64,000 nt of DNA from Lunularia cruciata (Eukaryota > Streptophyta > Marchantiopsida > Lunulariales > Lunulariaceae), in the NCBI GenBank assembly GCA_948567375.1, contig OX419761.1, positions 45,014,501 to 45,078,500 on the forward strand, in the 5' to 3' direction. This document shows, one piece after another, positions 36,284 through 48,330 of the stretch. Under the pieces are notes generated by a model, which saw only the letters and a list, made by a program, of their open reading frames with translations, made no database searches and was not told the DNA's origin. The position numbers and the translations under genes were made by a program. How positions within the stretch are numbered: position 1 is the first letter of the stretch; the number at the start of each line of letters is the position of its first letter.

Positions 36284-38666
36284 ATATCATGCCATTTAAG
36301 TGTTGCATCTGGATTGGTCGGACACTAGAGTTGTAATGATAGTAGTTAAAGGTATTTCAGCAGTTTCCCATAGACTACTTTCCTATGATCAGATTTTTTG
36401 TTTGGGGTATTGACTCCACGGTGGGGCCCATTGTCACTTTGCACCATTCATACCGTAGAGTGTGCCATCAACCTGGCCGTTAGGGTTTTGGACCTAGCTC
36501 AAGTGCAACTCCAAATAGCTCACTTATTTGATGTTAAGCCTTCAAGTTCTTGGCTATGGTGGATAGAGGCCGGCAAGCATCACTTGGATTCTCTTAGCTA
36601 GAGTGAGTGTGGTGTGACTATAATTAGTGCCCAATTGTTGGCAGTTTATAGAGTGACAAATCAAGTATTGATCTGAGTTAAGTTGATTTGAGAGTTGTAA
36701 ATAATCTAATTATATCAAAGAAGTGAAGTCAGGGGGAAATTGTGTGCAAGAATTGAGAGTGTTGGTGGTATCTCCAAGACTTGTTGATCATTGGTAGCTC
36801 AATTGGAGCACAAGTTTTCCCTAGTGTGGAAAAGCTCATTCAATTGATGCACATTTGGCAGTGAGGTAGACGGTGTGCGGAAGCATTGGTAAAATTTTGA
36901 GCAAAGAAAAGAAATTTTTGAGTAGTGGTTGTGATTTTGAGCTCAAGAGATAAAAGCAAGATCAATTTGTTGCGAGTTGGGCTCCGAAGTGAAATTGAAG
37001 GTGGAGTTGGGAACCCACTCCATGAATTTGTGATTTAGAGAAACCAATTTTTCAATTTGGCTCAAGTTAAGAGTTAGTGGAGGATTTGGTGGTCAACCAA
37101 CTTTAGGGTTTATGTCAGATTTTACGTTAGGTTTTTGCTGGAGTTTACATCAGATTTTGGCCACATTTGGAGGAGTTTTGCTAGTTGGCCAGAGTTGGAG
37201 GAGTTTTGCAAGTTTGGAGGAGTTTTGCCAGATTTGGAGAGGGTTCAAAGTGGTAAGAAGAAAGGCCTCATTTGGCTAGTTTAGAGGCTTCAAGACATAA
37301 AGCTGTGGGCTATGAGAGGCTACAAAGGCCAGCTTGTTGGCGTGAGGCTAGCTAATTTAGAGTAGATCTTGGTCATTGTTTGGAAAAATTGCCCATCCTG
37401 CTAGATTATGCGCAATAGCATTTGATCCCTAGATCTCTTGTTCCTAGATTGGTGCCCCAGCCAATTGGTCCGCCCTACTTGTTGTCTTAGTGACTAGCCC
37501 ACTATTATCTAAACACTTCTTGCTTTGGCTAGGAAAGGCAATTTGATCCCATTCTTGGTGATCTTGGTAGCTTAAGACTCAGATACAAACTTCTCTTATG
37601 TCAAATGCCAAATGGTAGTAGAGTCAGTCTCGTGTTGCTATATGAGATGGAGAGTTTTTGTTTAGATTTTTTGTGATTGGACTCTCTCCATTCTTTGCTT
37701 CTTGTTTGTGCATCACGTTTGTGTGAGGTGCCCTGACTTTTGAGCATTTGTGCTTTGGTGTGCTCTCAATAGTGAGGCTAGAGTGATGACCAATCAAACT
37801 ACCTTTGTTTCTCTCCGATGAGGCAGGAAGTGATGACTTGCAGACCAAGAGAGTGCGTGTTGTGATGGCAAGTTACAGGTCACTCTTTCCCTAAGTGTAG
37901 TTATCTCTTTTAGAGTTACATTAGTGGGTGGTGTTCCATGGGTTAGAACTTGGTTGTGCTTAGTTGGTGTTGGCACTTGGTGGAGTACTTGCGGTTGCGG
38001 TTACTTTGTCACGACAGAGTTCTTTCGGGATTCCAGAGGAGTTAGCCGTATAGTACATAATGGGTTTACTCAGAGTGGCGCTTGATATCAGTCTATATCT
38101 CAAGTCCCATTGAAGGAGGAGATTGACTCATGAGTTGGAGTTTGACACAAGAGCTGCTTCAATTGAGAGTGCACTTGGCATGTTTGCACTGTTGTTGTGT
38201 GACATGAACAAGATTTATGGGCCCTCCAAAGGCCCCAGGTGTTACTTTGGTATAATGGGTACCATTGAGTTGGATGACTTCATCCAAGAGTTTGATAGTT
38301 GGTGTGATCTATAGTAGATGCAAAACCCAACTTTGTTTACACCCTTCATGGCATGGAAGGGGTTGTTTCAACATTTGGAGTGTCCACCAATGGACGACTA
38401 CCATGAGTTCAAGAGATTGAGTTATGGAGACAATATTGGTCTCCAAACTATGTCTTTGCCACTTTAGGCTCAGTTGGTAGGAGTAGATTGGTTGTACCCA
38501 TGAGTTCTAGCTCAAGTAGTGTTGGTGGAGCTAGTGGACTTGTACTAGCTAGAGATAGTGCTACCACGAGTGAGGGTACCGCTGTAGGAAGTGGTGTGGT
38601 ATTGGGGTTTAATCCCATGGTGGAGTTCTTTTAGTGTTTGAGGCAAAACTACTAGGGAGTACGGAC
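36284..38666 (+). mobile_element. Element C (C2), 5' part up to the B insertion
   Basis: LTR and leader followed by gag beginning at 38123. Shares its first 300 bp (CATGCCATTT..., GTTTCCCATAGACTACTT, GGTGGGGCCCATT) with the 3' LTR at 52886-53140. Interrupted at 38666 by element B; continues at 46493 with the duplicated GGAC. No primer binding site could be assigned confidently. Confidence 0.8.
38123..38666 (+). pseudogene. Element C gag, part 1
   Basis: Open for 63 codons (HELEFDTRAASIESALGMF, GTIELDDFIQEFDSW) and then stopped. It corresponds to the N-terminal half of gag and is split from its second half (46493-47160) by the 7.8-kb element B. Confidence 0.7.
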
Positions 38667-39358
38667 TGTGAGCCGGCCTGTCTCTCACTCAAGATGAACC
38701 TCTGATAGCTGTTATGGTAGCGCACCATGGACTAAGAAGGCAAGGAACCCCAACTTCATCATACTCCTCCAAGGCTAACACTCCAAGACTCAAGACATTG
38801 CTCACTAGAGAACTCAATGAGAGAGAGATAGTTGCAAATGAAAGGACAATGAGTACCTCCTCACCCCTTGTTTATATACTTGTGAAATAGTTACGTATCA
38901 AAGTTACTAATTACCATAGTAACTCAAGTTACTAGACTAAAAGTCAAGTAAAGTCAAAAAGTAGAAAGCAATATCCATTCTCATGGGCATATTCCCCTAA
39001 GCATGTGGTCTTATCTTGACCCAACCACTAAGTCAAGGATTCCTTCACATGGGCTATCCTTGGACTAAAGAAGAATCCAAAACAAAAAGGCTTACGGGCC
39101 CAAGAGTTCTCAACTCTTTCCTCAAAGCCAAACATCTAGGAATAATAACAAGTCAACACACTAAAATCCAAAATATTGGTGCTCATCTTTTCTACTTCCT
39201 CTAAAGTAAGGTCCCCTCTATCTTAGCTATGACTAACTTTAGCTAACCATGACTAATATAGAACCATCCTTTATCTCTATATAAATAATATCTCTTAAGT
39301 ACTTGTAATACCAAGCTAAATATCACAATACCACACACATGCACAAATGGGTGTTACA
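38667..39358 (-). repeat. 3' LTR of element B
   Basis: 692 bp, co-linear with 45801-46492. The polypurine tract GGGGGTAAA lies immediately inside it on the minus strand (39359-39368). Confidence 0.92.
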
Positions 39359-39406
39359 TTTACCCCCGGACTAAGTTTTCACTTTGTCCTCAAAGTGAAG
39401 GTCTCT

Positions 39407-40420
39407 CTACCTTCTATGATACATCTTCAACTTCTCATGGTTAAGCCTATCAAAGTGTCTTCCTCCCAACTCCTTGAGATCATAGGTGTAATTGCCCCAC
39501 ACCTTCTCCACTATGAAATGTCCAAAGTTCTTAGGCAAAAACTTCTTTTGCACTCTCTTGAATTGAATGGAATCAAACAACATTACCCAATCACCTTCTT
39601 TGAAAGTATCCACCTTCTTCTTGAATTGCCTCTTGTCATAGCTCTCCTTTTGTTTCCTTTGGGCTTGCTCTACTCAAACCATAGCAACTGCTCTTGCCTC
39701 TTCCAACTCCATGAGTTGATCCTTCCTTGACTTCTCTACATCACCTCCTTGTGCTTTCTTCAATATCCTATGAATGCTTTGGAAGGTAGGAAGATCAAAG
39801 TGAATAGGTAAGGTAGACTCAATACCATACACCAATTGAAATAGAGAATATCCGGTGGAAGTCTTCATGATTGTCCTATACTCCCACAAAATTGCATGAA
39901 TCCTCTTGTCCCAATGGTGTTTAGCCCCCTCCATTTCTGCATCTTTGGCCAACATCATACACAAGGTCTGATTGGTTCTCTCTTCCAAGCCATTGTAATT
40001 TGGCTTATAGGATATAGTTACTCTATGTGTGATAGAGAAATGTCGTAGCATGGCTGTAATAATGCTTCTTGTAAACTCTCCTCCTCTATCAGAAACCAAC
40101 TCCAAAGGGCATCCAAACCTAGTAATAATGCGTTCATAAAGAAATCTACCCACTTCATCTTCATTCTTGTCCCTCAATGGTCTAGCCTCAACCCACTTGG
40201 TAAGGTAATCAGTAACTACCACAATGTACCAATTGTTCCTTGGGGTTCTATTGAGAGGACCTACAAAATCAATTCCCCACTTCTCAAAAGGTCCTAGTAA
40301 TGGAATTGATCTAAGTGGTGGAGTGGATGTAGACTTTCTAGCAAAAGCTTGAAAAACATGACAAGTTTTTGCAATAATCAAGACAGTCCTTGAAAATCCC
40401 TCTCCAATGGTAACCTGCAT
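39407..40420 (-). pseudogene. Element B integrase
   Basis: 40420-39674 reads GIDFVGPLNRTPRNNW, TDYLTKWVEARPL, SDRGGEFTRSII and NGLEERTNQ: all three catalytic acids are present, and the second Asp and the Glu are 35 residues apart as in D,D35E integrases. 39613-39407 is the C-terminal SH3-like part (GHFIVEKVWGNYTYDLKEL, HFDRLNHEKLKMYH). Shifts at about 40345 and 39670 separate it from the zinc domain and the tail. No chromodomain follows. Confidence 0.92.
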
Positions 40421-42137
40421 CTAGAATCTTGAAAGTAGTCACCTTTCCTGCAAAGTGTCCTCCACATACTAAACCTTCATGAAACTCCTTTATGAGTAGG
40501 ATAGACTCTTTCTTACCCACTGCTCTTCGAAGTAGACCATCTGCTCCTTGGTGAAAAAGAATATCCTCCACCAATGTGTAAGGTCTAGATCTTGCTGCAA
40601 GGGCCTTTCTCTCCCTAGCATGCATCCCTTCTGGATAGTTACCTCTTGTCACAAAATCCAAAATCTCCTTGTACTCCATTGGAACCTCTTGAGTGATTGA
40701 GATTGTCATGAGCTCCTCATCCAAGAAGGAATCATCCACAAGCTCATCTCCATCATTATCATAGGCTCTAGATAACAAATCAACATTTGCACGTTTCTTT
40801 CCTGGCCTATCCTCAATGGTGTAGTCATACTCAGACAAGAATATCATCCACCTTGCTAGTCTCCCTTCAACATTATGCTTGTTGAAGATGTACTTCAAAG
40901 CCTTGTTATCCGTGACAATGGTAGCTTTCACTCCAATCAAGTAGTGTCTAAACTTCTTGAGACCAAAGATCATTACCAACCCTTCTCTCTCCATGATAGA
41001 GTAGTTCTTCTCTACTGAAACCATCTGCCTACTAGCATAAGCTATTGGATGATCATGCCCATCTTGGTCTAATTGACTAAGAGTGCATCTTATAGCTACA
41101 TTAGAAGCATCAGTGTAGAGGATGAAAGGCTTACTCCAATCAGGTTTAGCAAGAATTAGAGCTACAACAAAGGATTGCTTGAGCTCCTCAAAAGCTTTGA
41201 GAGCCTCCTTGTCCTCCAAAATCACCATGTAATCTACACCCTTCTTCATGTAGGTGGTCAATGCATAAGCCTTGTTGGAAAATGAGAAGATGAATCTCCT
41301 ATAGTATCCAACCATCCCCAAGAATTTGCGTAACTTTGTTAAGCTTGAAAGGAATGGACGGTCTGAGATTTTCCTCACCTTCTCAGGATCAACTGCTATT
41401 CCATCTTTGGAGATGATGTGCCCCAAAAGTAGACCTTCTTCACATCCAAAAATGCACTTCTCTAGGTTGAGTGATGCATTTGCCTCATCCAAGCATTGCA
41501 AGACTTTGATTAGGTGCTCAAAGTGCTCCTCCTTGCTCCCATAGACACAAAAGTCATCAATGAAGTCTCTCACAAATTTCCCAATGAAAGGTTCAAATAC
41601 CTTGTTCATGAATTGTTGGAATGTGGCTGGAGCATTGCAAAGCCCAAAAGGCATGACCTTGAAAGCTTAAGTTCCCCAAGGTGTGGTGAATGTGGTGAGT
41701 TGTTGATGCTCTGGTGCAATCTTGATTTGGTTATATCCACTATAACCATCTCCAAAACTATACCTCTCATGACCTGCAACCTCCTCCAAGATCTTATCAA
41801 TGAATGGCAATGGGTAGTAGTCCTTCTTGGTAATAGCATTGAGCTTCTTGTAATCCACACATACCCAAAGCTTGCCATTCTTTTTCTTCACAATGACAAT
41901 TGGAGACACCTATTCTGAATTCTCTACCTCAAAGATAAATCCAGCCTCCTTGAGCTTATCAATCGCCTCCTTCACAACCAAAGATATTGGTGGGCTAATG
42001 CGACGTTGCTTTTGGCAGATTGGTCTTGCATGTGACTCCACCTCTATCTTGTGCTCCTCCAAGGTGACTTCCTTCAAATCCTTGTAACTAAAAGCAAACA
42101 CATAGATGAACTTGCAGAAAATATCCTCAAATCTCAC
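40338..42137 (-). pseudogene. Element B reverse transcriptase, RNase H and integrase zinc domain
   Basis: Three pieces: 42137-41910 (RRISPPISLVVKEAIDKLKE), 41909-41667 (VKKKNGKLWVCVDYKKLNAI, FGDGYSGYNQI) and 41654-40338 (MPFGLCNAPATFQQFMN, catalytic FIDDF, then RNase H LYTDASNVAIRCTLSQ and VTDNKALKYIF, then integrase HHCC start FHEGLVCGGHFAGKVTTFKIL). The first break is a single TGG-to-TAG change at 41910-41912; the second is a TAA at 41664-41666. 438 codons remain open in the last piece. Confidence 0.93.
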
Positions 42138-43437
42138 CTTCTCCTCCTTGGTACATTTGGACCATACTTGAGGGTAGATAACCTTCTCTCTACCTCCTCA
42201 AGTGTCAATGGTGATTTATCTGGGTCCTTCAAAACCTCTGGCTTAGGTGCAAAATCCATAGCACACAAAGGATAAACATCTGAATTAGATTCAGATTCAT
42301 CCTCCTCTGTGGAAGTTTCCTCTTCCATGCTTGTGTCCACACTTGAAGCTCCTTCTTCAGAATCTGATTCCCAATAATCAGAAGATGGTCTATCTGAATG
42401 TGAAGTGTTGGTGGTGTTAGTCATAAGAACTGTGACTCTATGGTTGATAGCCCAATCCTCAAGTACCCTTTGTGCCATCGATCAGTTGTGCGTGCTGCTC
42501 TCAACCATGGCCTCCCAAGAAGTAAGTCATAGCTTGAATCCTTCAAGACTTGGAAAGTCATGAGATTTTGAACTCCCATAACTGAAACTACCACTTTATC
42601 AATCACCCCTATTGGTCTAACTTGTTGTTTTTTTGCCATGCTCACCACAAATGTTGAAGGTCTTGAGGGTATCATACCCAACTTTTTCATCAACCTTTCT
42701 GACATTGCATTTACTGCTGATCCTCCATCAACCAATGCATCCTTGATGTTGTGACCATTCACTCTCACATCAATCTTGGAGGCATATTCACAAGCCTCCC
42801 ATGGTGCTGGCTTGGCATCCACCACCCCCATTGATACTGGAACTTTTTCCTTCTTCTTCCTCTTGCTCCTTGTAGAACTCAAACCATCTCTAAGCTCCTT
42901 TCTCAAGGTAGGGTTCAAAGCAATCAATTGGCCCACTATGATGTTAGCCTTGTGACTACCAACATCCTCCAACACATTGTAGTTCCATTGTTGCTTTGAA
43001 ATCAAGAAATCCTCCATCCCCAACTTCTTCCTTGGAGTCTTTGTTGTTGATGGTGTTGAGGTGCAAGTGATCCTAGTAGACATAGGAGTATCCTTGCTTG
43101 GAGTAAATCCTTGAGAAGAGTGAACATCCTCTGCAAAACAAGCTCTCTTCTTCTCTTGTGCCAAAAGCTCCAAATTAAGACTCTTGGAGTTTGAGCACTC
43201 TCCCTTCTCATACTTGGTCTCCACCACATCTATGGATGCTATCCTCTTATCTTTTTTTGGATTAGGAGCCACTTGGGTTTCACTACCACCCTCTATTGGT
43301 TCCCTCATAATCCCTTCTTCCATGGTAAGTGGAATTTGGGCAATTCCTTTGGATATGGCCTCTTCCTCTACAACCAAAACAATTTCTATCATTGAAATTG
43401 TTGGCTGGTTGAACTCCTCTATATGGATAGTTTCCAT
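42134..43437 (-). pseudogene. Element B spacer and aspartic protease
   Basis: 338 codons open from 43437. After a linker rich in Lys and Glu it carries the protease loop ALVDGGSAVNAMSERL (DGG in place of DSG/DTG, which I recall as common in plant non-chromovirus elements) and the hallmark YDLLLGRPWL. A shift at about 42470 moves the frame to 42478-42134, which gives an acidic linker (DSEEGASSVDTSMEEE) leading to RT. Confidence 0.85.
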
Positions 43438-44226
43438 AACTCCTAGGCCCTCTCCCTACATTCTGATCCACCTCTCTTGTCTCCCATAGTTGCACCACAT
43501 TGATCTTGAGATCCGCAAGTTGTTCTGTGATGGTTTGAAGTGGATCCTTTGGTGGAGGTGCAAGAATTGGAGCAACTACTACTTGTGGTGCAACCCTTGT
43601 CACCAAAGTATCAGACATTCCACCATACTTGTAGCCTTGAGGAGGATGCACAACCTCCTTCACCACCAAATCACTCTCATCCTCTTCCAAACTCTCCTCC
43701 ATACAAATTGCGATCTTGATAGCTTCAACCTTGGAAGAAGGTTTCTCATATCTCACCTTGCTTCTAATTTGTGGTCTCAACCTTTTCACAAAATTCTTGG
43801 TGAGCATGGCTCCTATGCCAATCATTGTAGTCTCCATATCATCCCCACCCTTCCTCAACACTATGCAAAATCTGGACTCTAACTTTTCCACTCTTTCCAC
43901 ATAGACTCTCACTTTCTCTCCATCTCCTTGCTTGAGAAATGTAACCTCACTCATAAATCTCTCATAACTCTCATCAGGAAGGAAGTTCTCAATGAGTGCT
44001 GAAGTCAAAGTCTCCCAAGACTCCTCTTCCCCATCTCTCATCTCTCTCTCTTTTGGTATTCTGACTCATACCATGTAAGTGCTGCATCCTCAAAGAAATC
44101 TGGTAATAATAAGGCCCACTCATTCTTCCTCCTCTTATTGTTTCCTATGCAAGCTCTCTTGAAGTCTCTCACAAAGGCCTCCACATCTTCTCCATCCTTG
44201 CCAAAGAAAACCGGAAGTTTCTCCAT
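43283..44226 (-). pseudogene. Element B gag
   Basis: 44226-44038 gives the gag N-terminus (MEKLPVFFGKDGEDVEAFVR, ALTWYESEYQ) and 44041-43283 the rest (WETLTSALIENFLPDESYERF, MLTKNFVKRLRPQI) ending in the zinc knuckle CFGCRGRGHIQRNC, exact CX2CX4HX4C. The two frames meet inside a GA-repeat (AGAGAGAGATGAGAG), so a slippage indel split the gag core. Confidence 0.88.
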
Positions 44227-44460
44227 CTTAACCTCTTACTATCTTTCTCTTCTCTCAATGTTTTTTTTCTCTTTTCTTTTCTCTCATTCTATAAATAATA
44301 GAGTATATACATGACTAACACCATTTGAGAGTAATCACCCTAGGGACCACAAAAGGTTCAGGTTGCTCCAAGATTTCTATAGCAACATCAAATCCTAAAG
44401 TGCATATTAATCAAACCCTCATGGATAGTTTATCCATAAGTTGAAAGATTATCTCCATCA

Positions 44461-44934
44461 CTAATCTTGAGAACTAGCTGATGAAGATGGTAATATTTCT
44501 GTTGTTGTACTAAGACTCTCTCCAAGATCCTTCACCAAAGTCTCAAAAAATGATTTTACTCCACTACACTCATGTCCTTTTGGAAGTCCTTCAAGTCCAC
44601 AAACCTCACACAACTCCTTGGTCTTGGATCTTCTCCCTCCCAATCTTGGTGAAGAAGGTCCAACATGCAAACCCAAGTCAAGTAAGCCTCTCTTTTCCCT
44701 CAATCTCTTGCTCTCAAAGGTCAATGGACATGAAATTGCCTTATGTCTCTTCTCTCCACATAGAAAGCACTTAGACTCACTCTTTCCTCCAAGTGGTGTA
44801 GGTTTTTGGATCCTCTCAACACTCTCTTCAAATTCTATTATAAACTCTTTTTTCCTCAAATCTACCCCTACAATCACCTCAAACTCTTGGGGAACCTTGC
44901 ATAATCCCAATTTCCACTCTTGATGACCCTCCAT
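44461..44934 (-). CDS. Element B extra ORF upstream of gag, two Cys/His modules
   Basis: Intact 157-codon ORF with ATG, located between the 5' LTR and gag on the element's coding strand, where plant Ty3 elements normally have only leader. It contains the zinc knuckle CFLCGEKRHKAISC (CX2CX4HX4C), a second cluster CEVCGLEGLPKGHEC and a Ser-rich tail (SLSTTTEILPSSSASSQD). A 230-bp gap separates it from gag. A nucleic-acid-binding accessory protein is the simplest reading; I do not know a family for it. About 870 bp of non-coding leader (44935-45800) precede it. Confidence 0.6.
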   Translation of the reverse strand: MEGHQEWKLGLCKVPQEFEVIVGVDLRKKEFIIEFEESVERIQKPTPLGGKSESKCFLCGEKRHKAISCPLTFESKRLREKRGLLDLGLHVGPSSPRLGGRRSKTKELCEVCGLEGLPKGHECSGVKSFFETLVKDLGESLSTTTEILPSSSASSQD

Positions 44935-45778
44935 GTTCCCAAGATGAATCTAAACACTCAAACATGCTTTTTGTATGAAGAGTTTGCTCAAACTCTTCAT
45001 GCATGAGATCTCCACTCTACAGAATTGACCCTTCCTCACAATGTCACTCAAATCTCCCAACCAGTATGTCACAATCCTCTGAAATTTTTCACATTGATCA
45101 AAACTCTAGGGCGTCCTTCCCTAAAAAATTTCAGATCTTTTCATTGAGCCATTTGGCCTAGACAGCTTTCTATTCAGCACACATATTTCAGATTTGGTCT
45201 CAAAACCACCCCACTCACTTCAAAAACTCATAACTCCTTGCGCAAGAAAGATCTCTCTCTAATTTCTGTGGCAGCAGGTAGGATACAATGCACTAAATTT
45301 TCTTGGAAATTTTCAGAAAAATTCACTAAAAATTGAAGAAATGGTAGAATCTCTACAATTTTCCAGAGAGCATATAGTTACGAGAGCACTTTACCCTATC
45401 AACTTTCAAAAATTCTAGCCCAGTGTGCATAGTAGCTCTCACAATAATTTTAAGTGTGCTAACTGAATAATAACCCAAGCTATCATGTGTAGAAATTTCA
45501 AGTCCAGATCTCAAACTTGAGATTTTGCCTAAAATCACCTTAATCCCCAAAATCTGCAATCCACCTCACACAATCTCTCCAATTCCTCTCATGTGTACAA
45601 GATGTAGAAAATCACCTCAAAGACATCATAATGAACTACAGGGTATACAAATGGATCTTGGTTCTCTAACATAAGTTCAGCCTTCTCCTCTCCTAATGTT
45701 CTCTCCAAGTGAGCTCTCATACCCTCCTTCTGCCTAATGTAGAATTGAACATGGAACATTATCTTGCCTTCTAGAGAG

Positions 45779-45796
45779 GTCCCAACAACGGAACCA
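45779..45796 (-). other. Primer binding site of element B
   Basis: On the minus strand TGGTTCCGTTGTTGGGAC begins four bases inside the LTR edge. It resembles the TGGCGCCGTTGCCGGGG site, complementary to tRNA-Asp in many plant Ty3 elements, with several changes; the tRNA assignment is tentative. Confidence 0.55.
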
Positions 45797-45800
45797 AAAA

Positions 45801-46492
45801 TGTGAGCTGGCCTGTCTCTCACTCAGGATGAACTTCTTATGGCTATTATGGTAGCACACCATGGACTAAGAAGACAAGGAACCCCAACTCTATCATACTC
45901 CTCCAAGGCTAACACTCCAAGACTCAAGATATTGCTCACTAGAGAACTCAATGAGAGAGAGATAGTTGCAAATGAAAGGATGATGAGTACCTCCTCACCC
46001 CTTGTTTATATACTTGTGAAATAGTTACGTATCAAAGTTACTAATTACCATAGTAACTCAAGTTACTAGACTAAAAGTCAAGTAAAGTCAAAAAGTAGAA
46101 AGCAATATCCATTCTCATGGGCATATTCCCCTAAGCATGTGGTCTTATCTTGACCCAACCACTAAGTCAAGGATTCCTTCACATGGGCTATCCTTGGACT
46201 AAAGAAAAAACCAAAACAAAAATTCTTACGGGCCCAAGAGTTCTCAACTCTTTCCTCAAAGCCAAACACCTAGGAATAATAACAAGTCAACACACTAAAA
46301 TCCAAAATAGTGGTGCTCATCTTTTCTACTTCCTCTAAAGTAAGGTCCCTTCTATCTTAGCTATGACTAACTTTAGCTAACCATGACTAATATAGAACCA
46401 TCCTTTATCTCTATATAAATAATATCTCTTAAGTACTTGTAATACCAAGCTAAGTATCACAATACCACACACATGCACAAATAGGTGTTACA
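45801..46492 (-). repeat. 5' LTR of element B
   Basis: 692 bp in plus orientation TGTGAGCTGG...GTGTTACA. It contains TATATAAATAATATCTC on the plus strand and, read on the minus strand, GTATATAAACAAGGGG, a TATA-type promoter candidate for the minus-strand transcript. Confidence 0.92.
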
Positions 46493-47470
46493 GGACTGAC
46501 AAGCTGAGGAGCTTGTAGGAGTTCCAATGGAAGGTTAGAGAGAGCCTATGCAAGGCATACACTCGCATGAGGTGGCTGATCTGTTTCACTCAATGAGTTA
46601 TTGAGACCCAAGTAGTCCAGTTTTGGTATGGGATACTGGACAAGGACTTGCAACGTAGAGTTCATGATGCTACATTGTTATTGGCTACTTTGCCTACTTT
46701 GGCAGTAGTCTTTGGTTTGGCTGAGCATATTGAGCTCAACATGGTGGAGGAGAGAGTGATGATATCTAGAGTTGGTAGGGAGACCTCATCCACAATTGTG
46801 GTTTCTTCTAGAGTGCAACAAAGTGCACCATGCCCAGTTGGTTTTTGAGGATAGGGTGGATAGCTTAGGTCTTATGGAGCGAGTAGAGGACCTACTGTAG
46901 TTAGGCCCTTACCTTCATTTTTGCATCTGCAGTAGCCAATGAGTGGTGCTATTGCTTGTTGGACTTGTGGTGGACCTCATCATAAGAGAGTGTACTCAAG
47001 GTAGTGGATTTGATAACCTTTGGTGCATCACAACCAACATAGAGGCAGTGTGAGCACTACCACAGATTTGGTCACACTAGTGACAAGTGCTTTGACCTAC
47101 ATCCAAAGTTGCGGAGTGGTAGAGCTACTATGGCAGGTAGTAGAGGAGCTCTAGTTCATGGAGGATGAGGTGGTGGTAGAGGATCTAATAGGGGTGCGGT
47201 ACCTACTCTTACTTTTGAAATAGCTATGGCTACTCAGATTGAGCAGTTGGAGCAAAGATTGGTTAGTATGGCCATTGCTCAGAGGAGGTCAGATTCGGGT
47301 GCTAGGACTTCCACCTCATATGTTGGTGATAGAGATGCTTTGGATTTCATGTGCGGAGTAGCACAAGTGGATGCATCTAAAGTAGTGACTAGGAGTGAAA
47401 TACATGCTCTAGAGCCTAGAGTAGCATCAATGGAGTTGGACTCACAAAGAAGGGAGGTTGGGAGGCAAGT
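46493..47470 (+). pseudogene. Element C gag, part 2, with two zinc knuckles
   Basis: Gag core (EFQWKVRESLCKAYTRMRWL-like) is followed by a first cysteine cluster CWTCGGPHHKR (about 46950-46990) and a second CEHYHRFGHTSDKC (47045-47090), a CX2CX4HX4C whose second Cys has become Tyr. A helical stretch follows (ATQIEQLEQRLVSMAIAQR, 47226 on). Confidence 0.75.
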
Positions 47471-47619
47471 CAGACTTCCCTAGTCTTTCATGGTATCTAA
47501 GGCATTGTAGATGACATCCATGGCTCCTAGATGTCCCAATGCAAGTGTGGTAGGTGGTGATGGAGTGCATGATAGACTACTTGCTAGTCAACCACTTGCT
47601 ATTACATAGACTGAGTCTA

Positions 47620-48330
47620 GCATGATGTTGGGGGCGGCTCAGCTGATTATGCGGTGCCCTATGTTTTCAACCAATGACATGTTTACATTGGGAGTTGACC
47701 CAACCCTAATGTTCCGGTGGCTGCCACACTTTGTGAGAGTAGAGATGATGCAATTCTTACTAGTAGAGCAAAGGTGGTTGATAGTGGAGCTGACTTGGTT
47801 GAGGAGCATGGAATCCATTTGGCGACCAGTGGTTTATGGCAAACAACAATGGCTAGACTGGAGGAGTTGTCAGCTAGACTGGCCTTTGAAAGAGCACGGT
47901 TCACACCTGGTGTTGTCCTATTGGATAACCAAAGGGGGATTTTCCATTTGGTGGGACCTTCAGGGAAGGTCTATACACCACAAAGAGTCTTGTTAGACTT
48001 TGGTGCACAACCTCTTATGTTGGGGAAGGTTGCAATAGTTGGTTTGGAGTTACGGAAGACCAATGTGGAGAGGTGTCTATTTCAGATCTAGACATCTCTA
48101 AGTGATGGTTTGACACAATATATCACATGTGGGGAGCTTGTTGTCCAGGTTCAGCATAGTTATCCAATTGATAGCTTGGTAGTGAGAGCTCAAGCTATTG
48201 CAACAATAGCTGAGTCATATGATGTGCTAGTTGGGGGAGCAATGTTATACCCCATGGGTTTCAACATCAACTATTGGGAAGAGATAGCCTCCAATAGACC
48301 AGGCGAGCAGTCTTGTGAGGAACAAGTATG
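47620..48330 (+). pseudogene. Element C aspartic protease
   Basis: Frame 47717-48091 and on carries VLLDFGAQPLMLGKVAIVGL and, after about 80 residues, SYDVLVGGAMLYPMGF. This is the layout of a retropepsin with DSG changed to DFG (TCT to TTT). It leads without a break in gene order into the methyltransferase. Confidence 0.75.

Larger units (their letters stand above)
38667..46492 (-). mobile_element. Ty3/gypsy element B, complete, nested in element C
   Basis: Two 692-bp LTRs differ at about 22 positions (about 97% identity, counted by eye) with no indel, so this is the youngest complete element in the window. The flanks GGAC (38663-38666 and 46493-46496) form a 4-bp target duplication and both flanks join to restore C gag. 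Minus-strand order: LTR, primer site, an extra small ORF, gag with zinc knuckle, protease, RT, RNase H, integrase, LTR. No chromodomain. A few shifts and stops make it non-autonomous now. Confidence 0.93.

Noticed and set aside
44038-44041. ATGA overlap in element B gag as programmed frameshift or coupled start
   Set aside because: The overlap falls in the middle of the gag core inside a GA repeat; slippage indel is simpler, and functional shifts lie between gag and pol.
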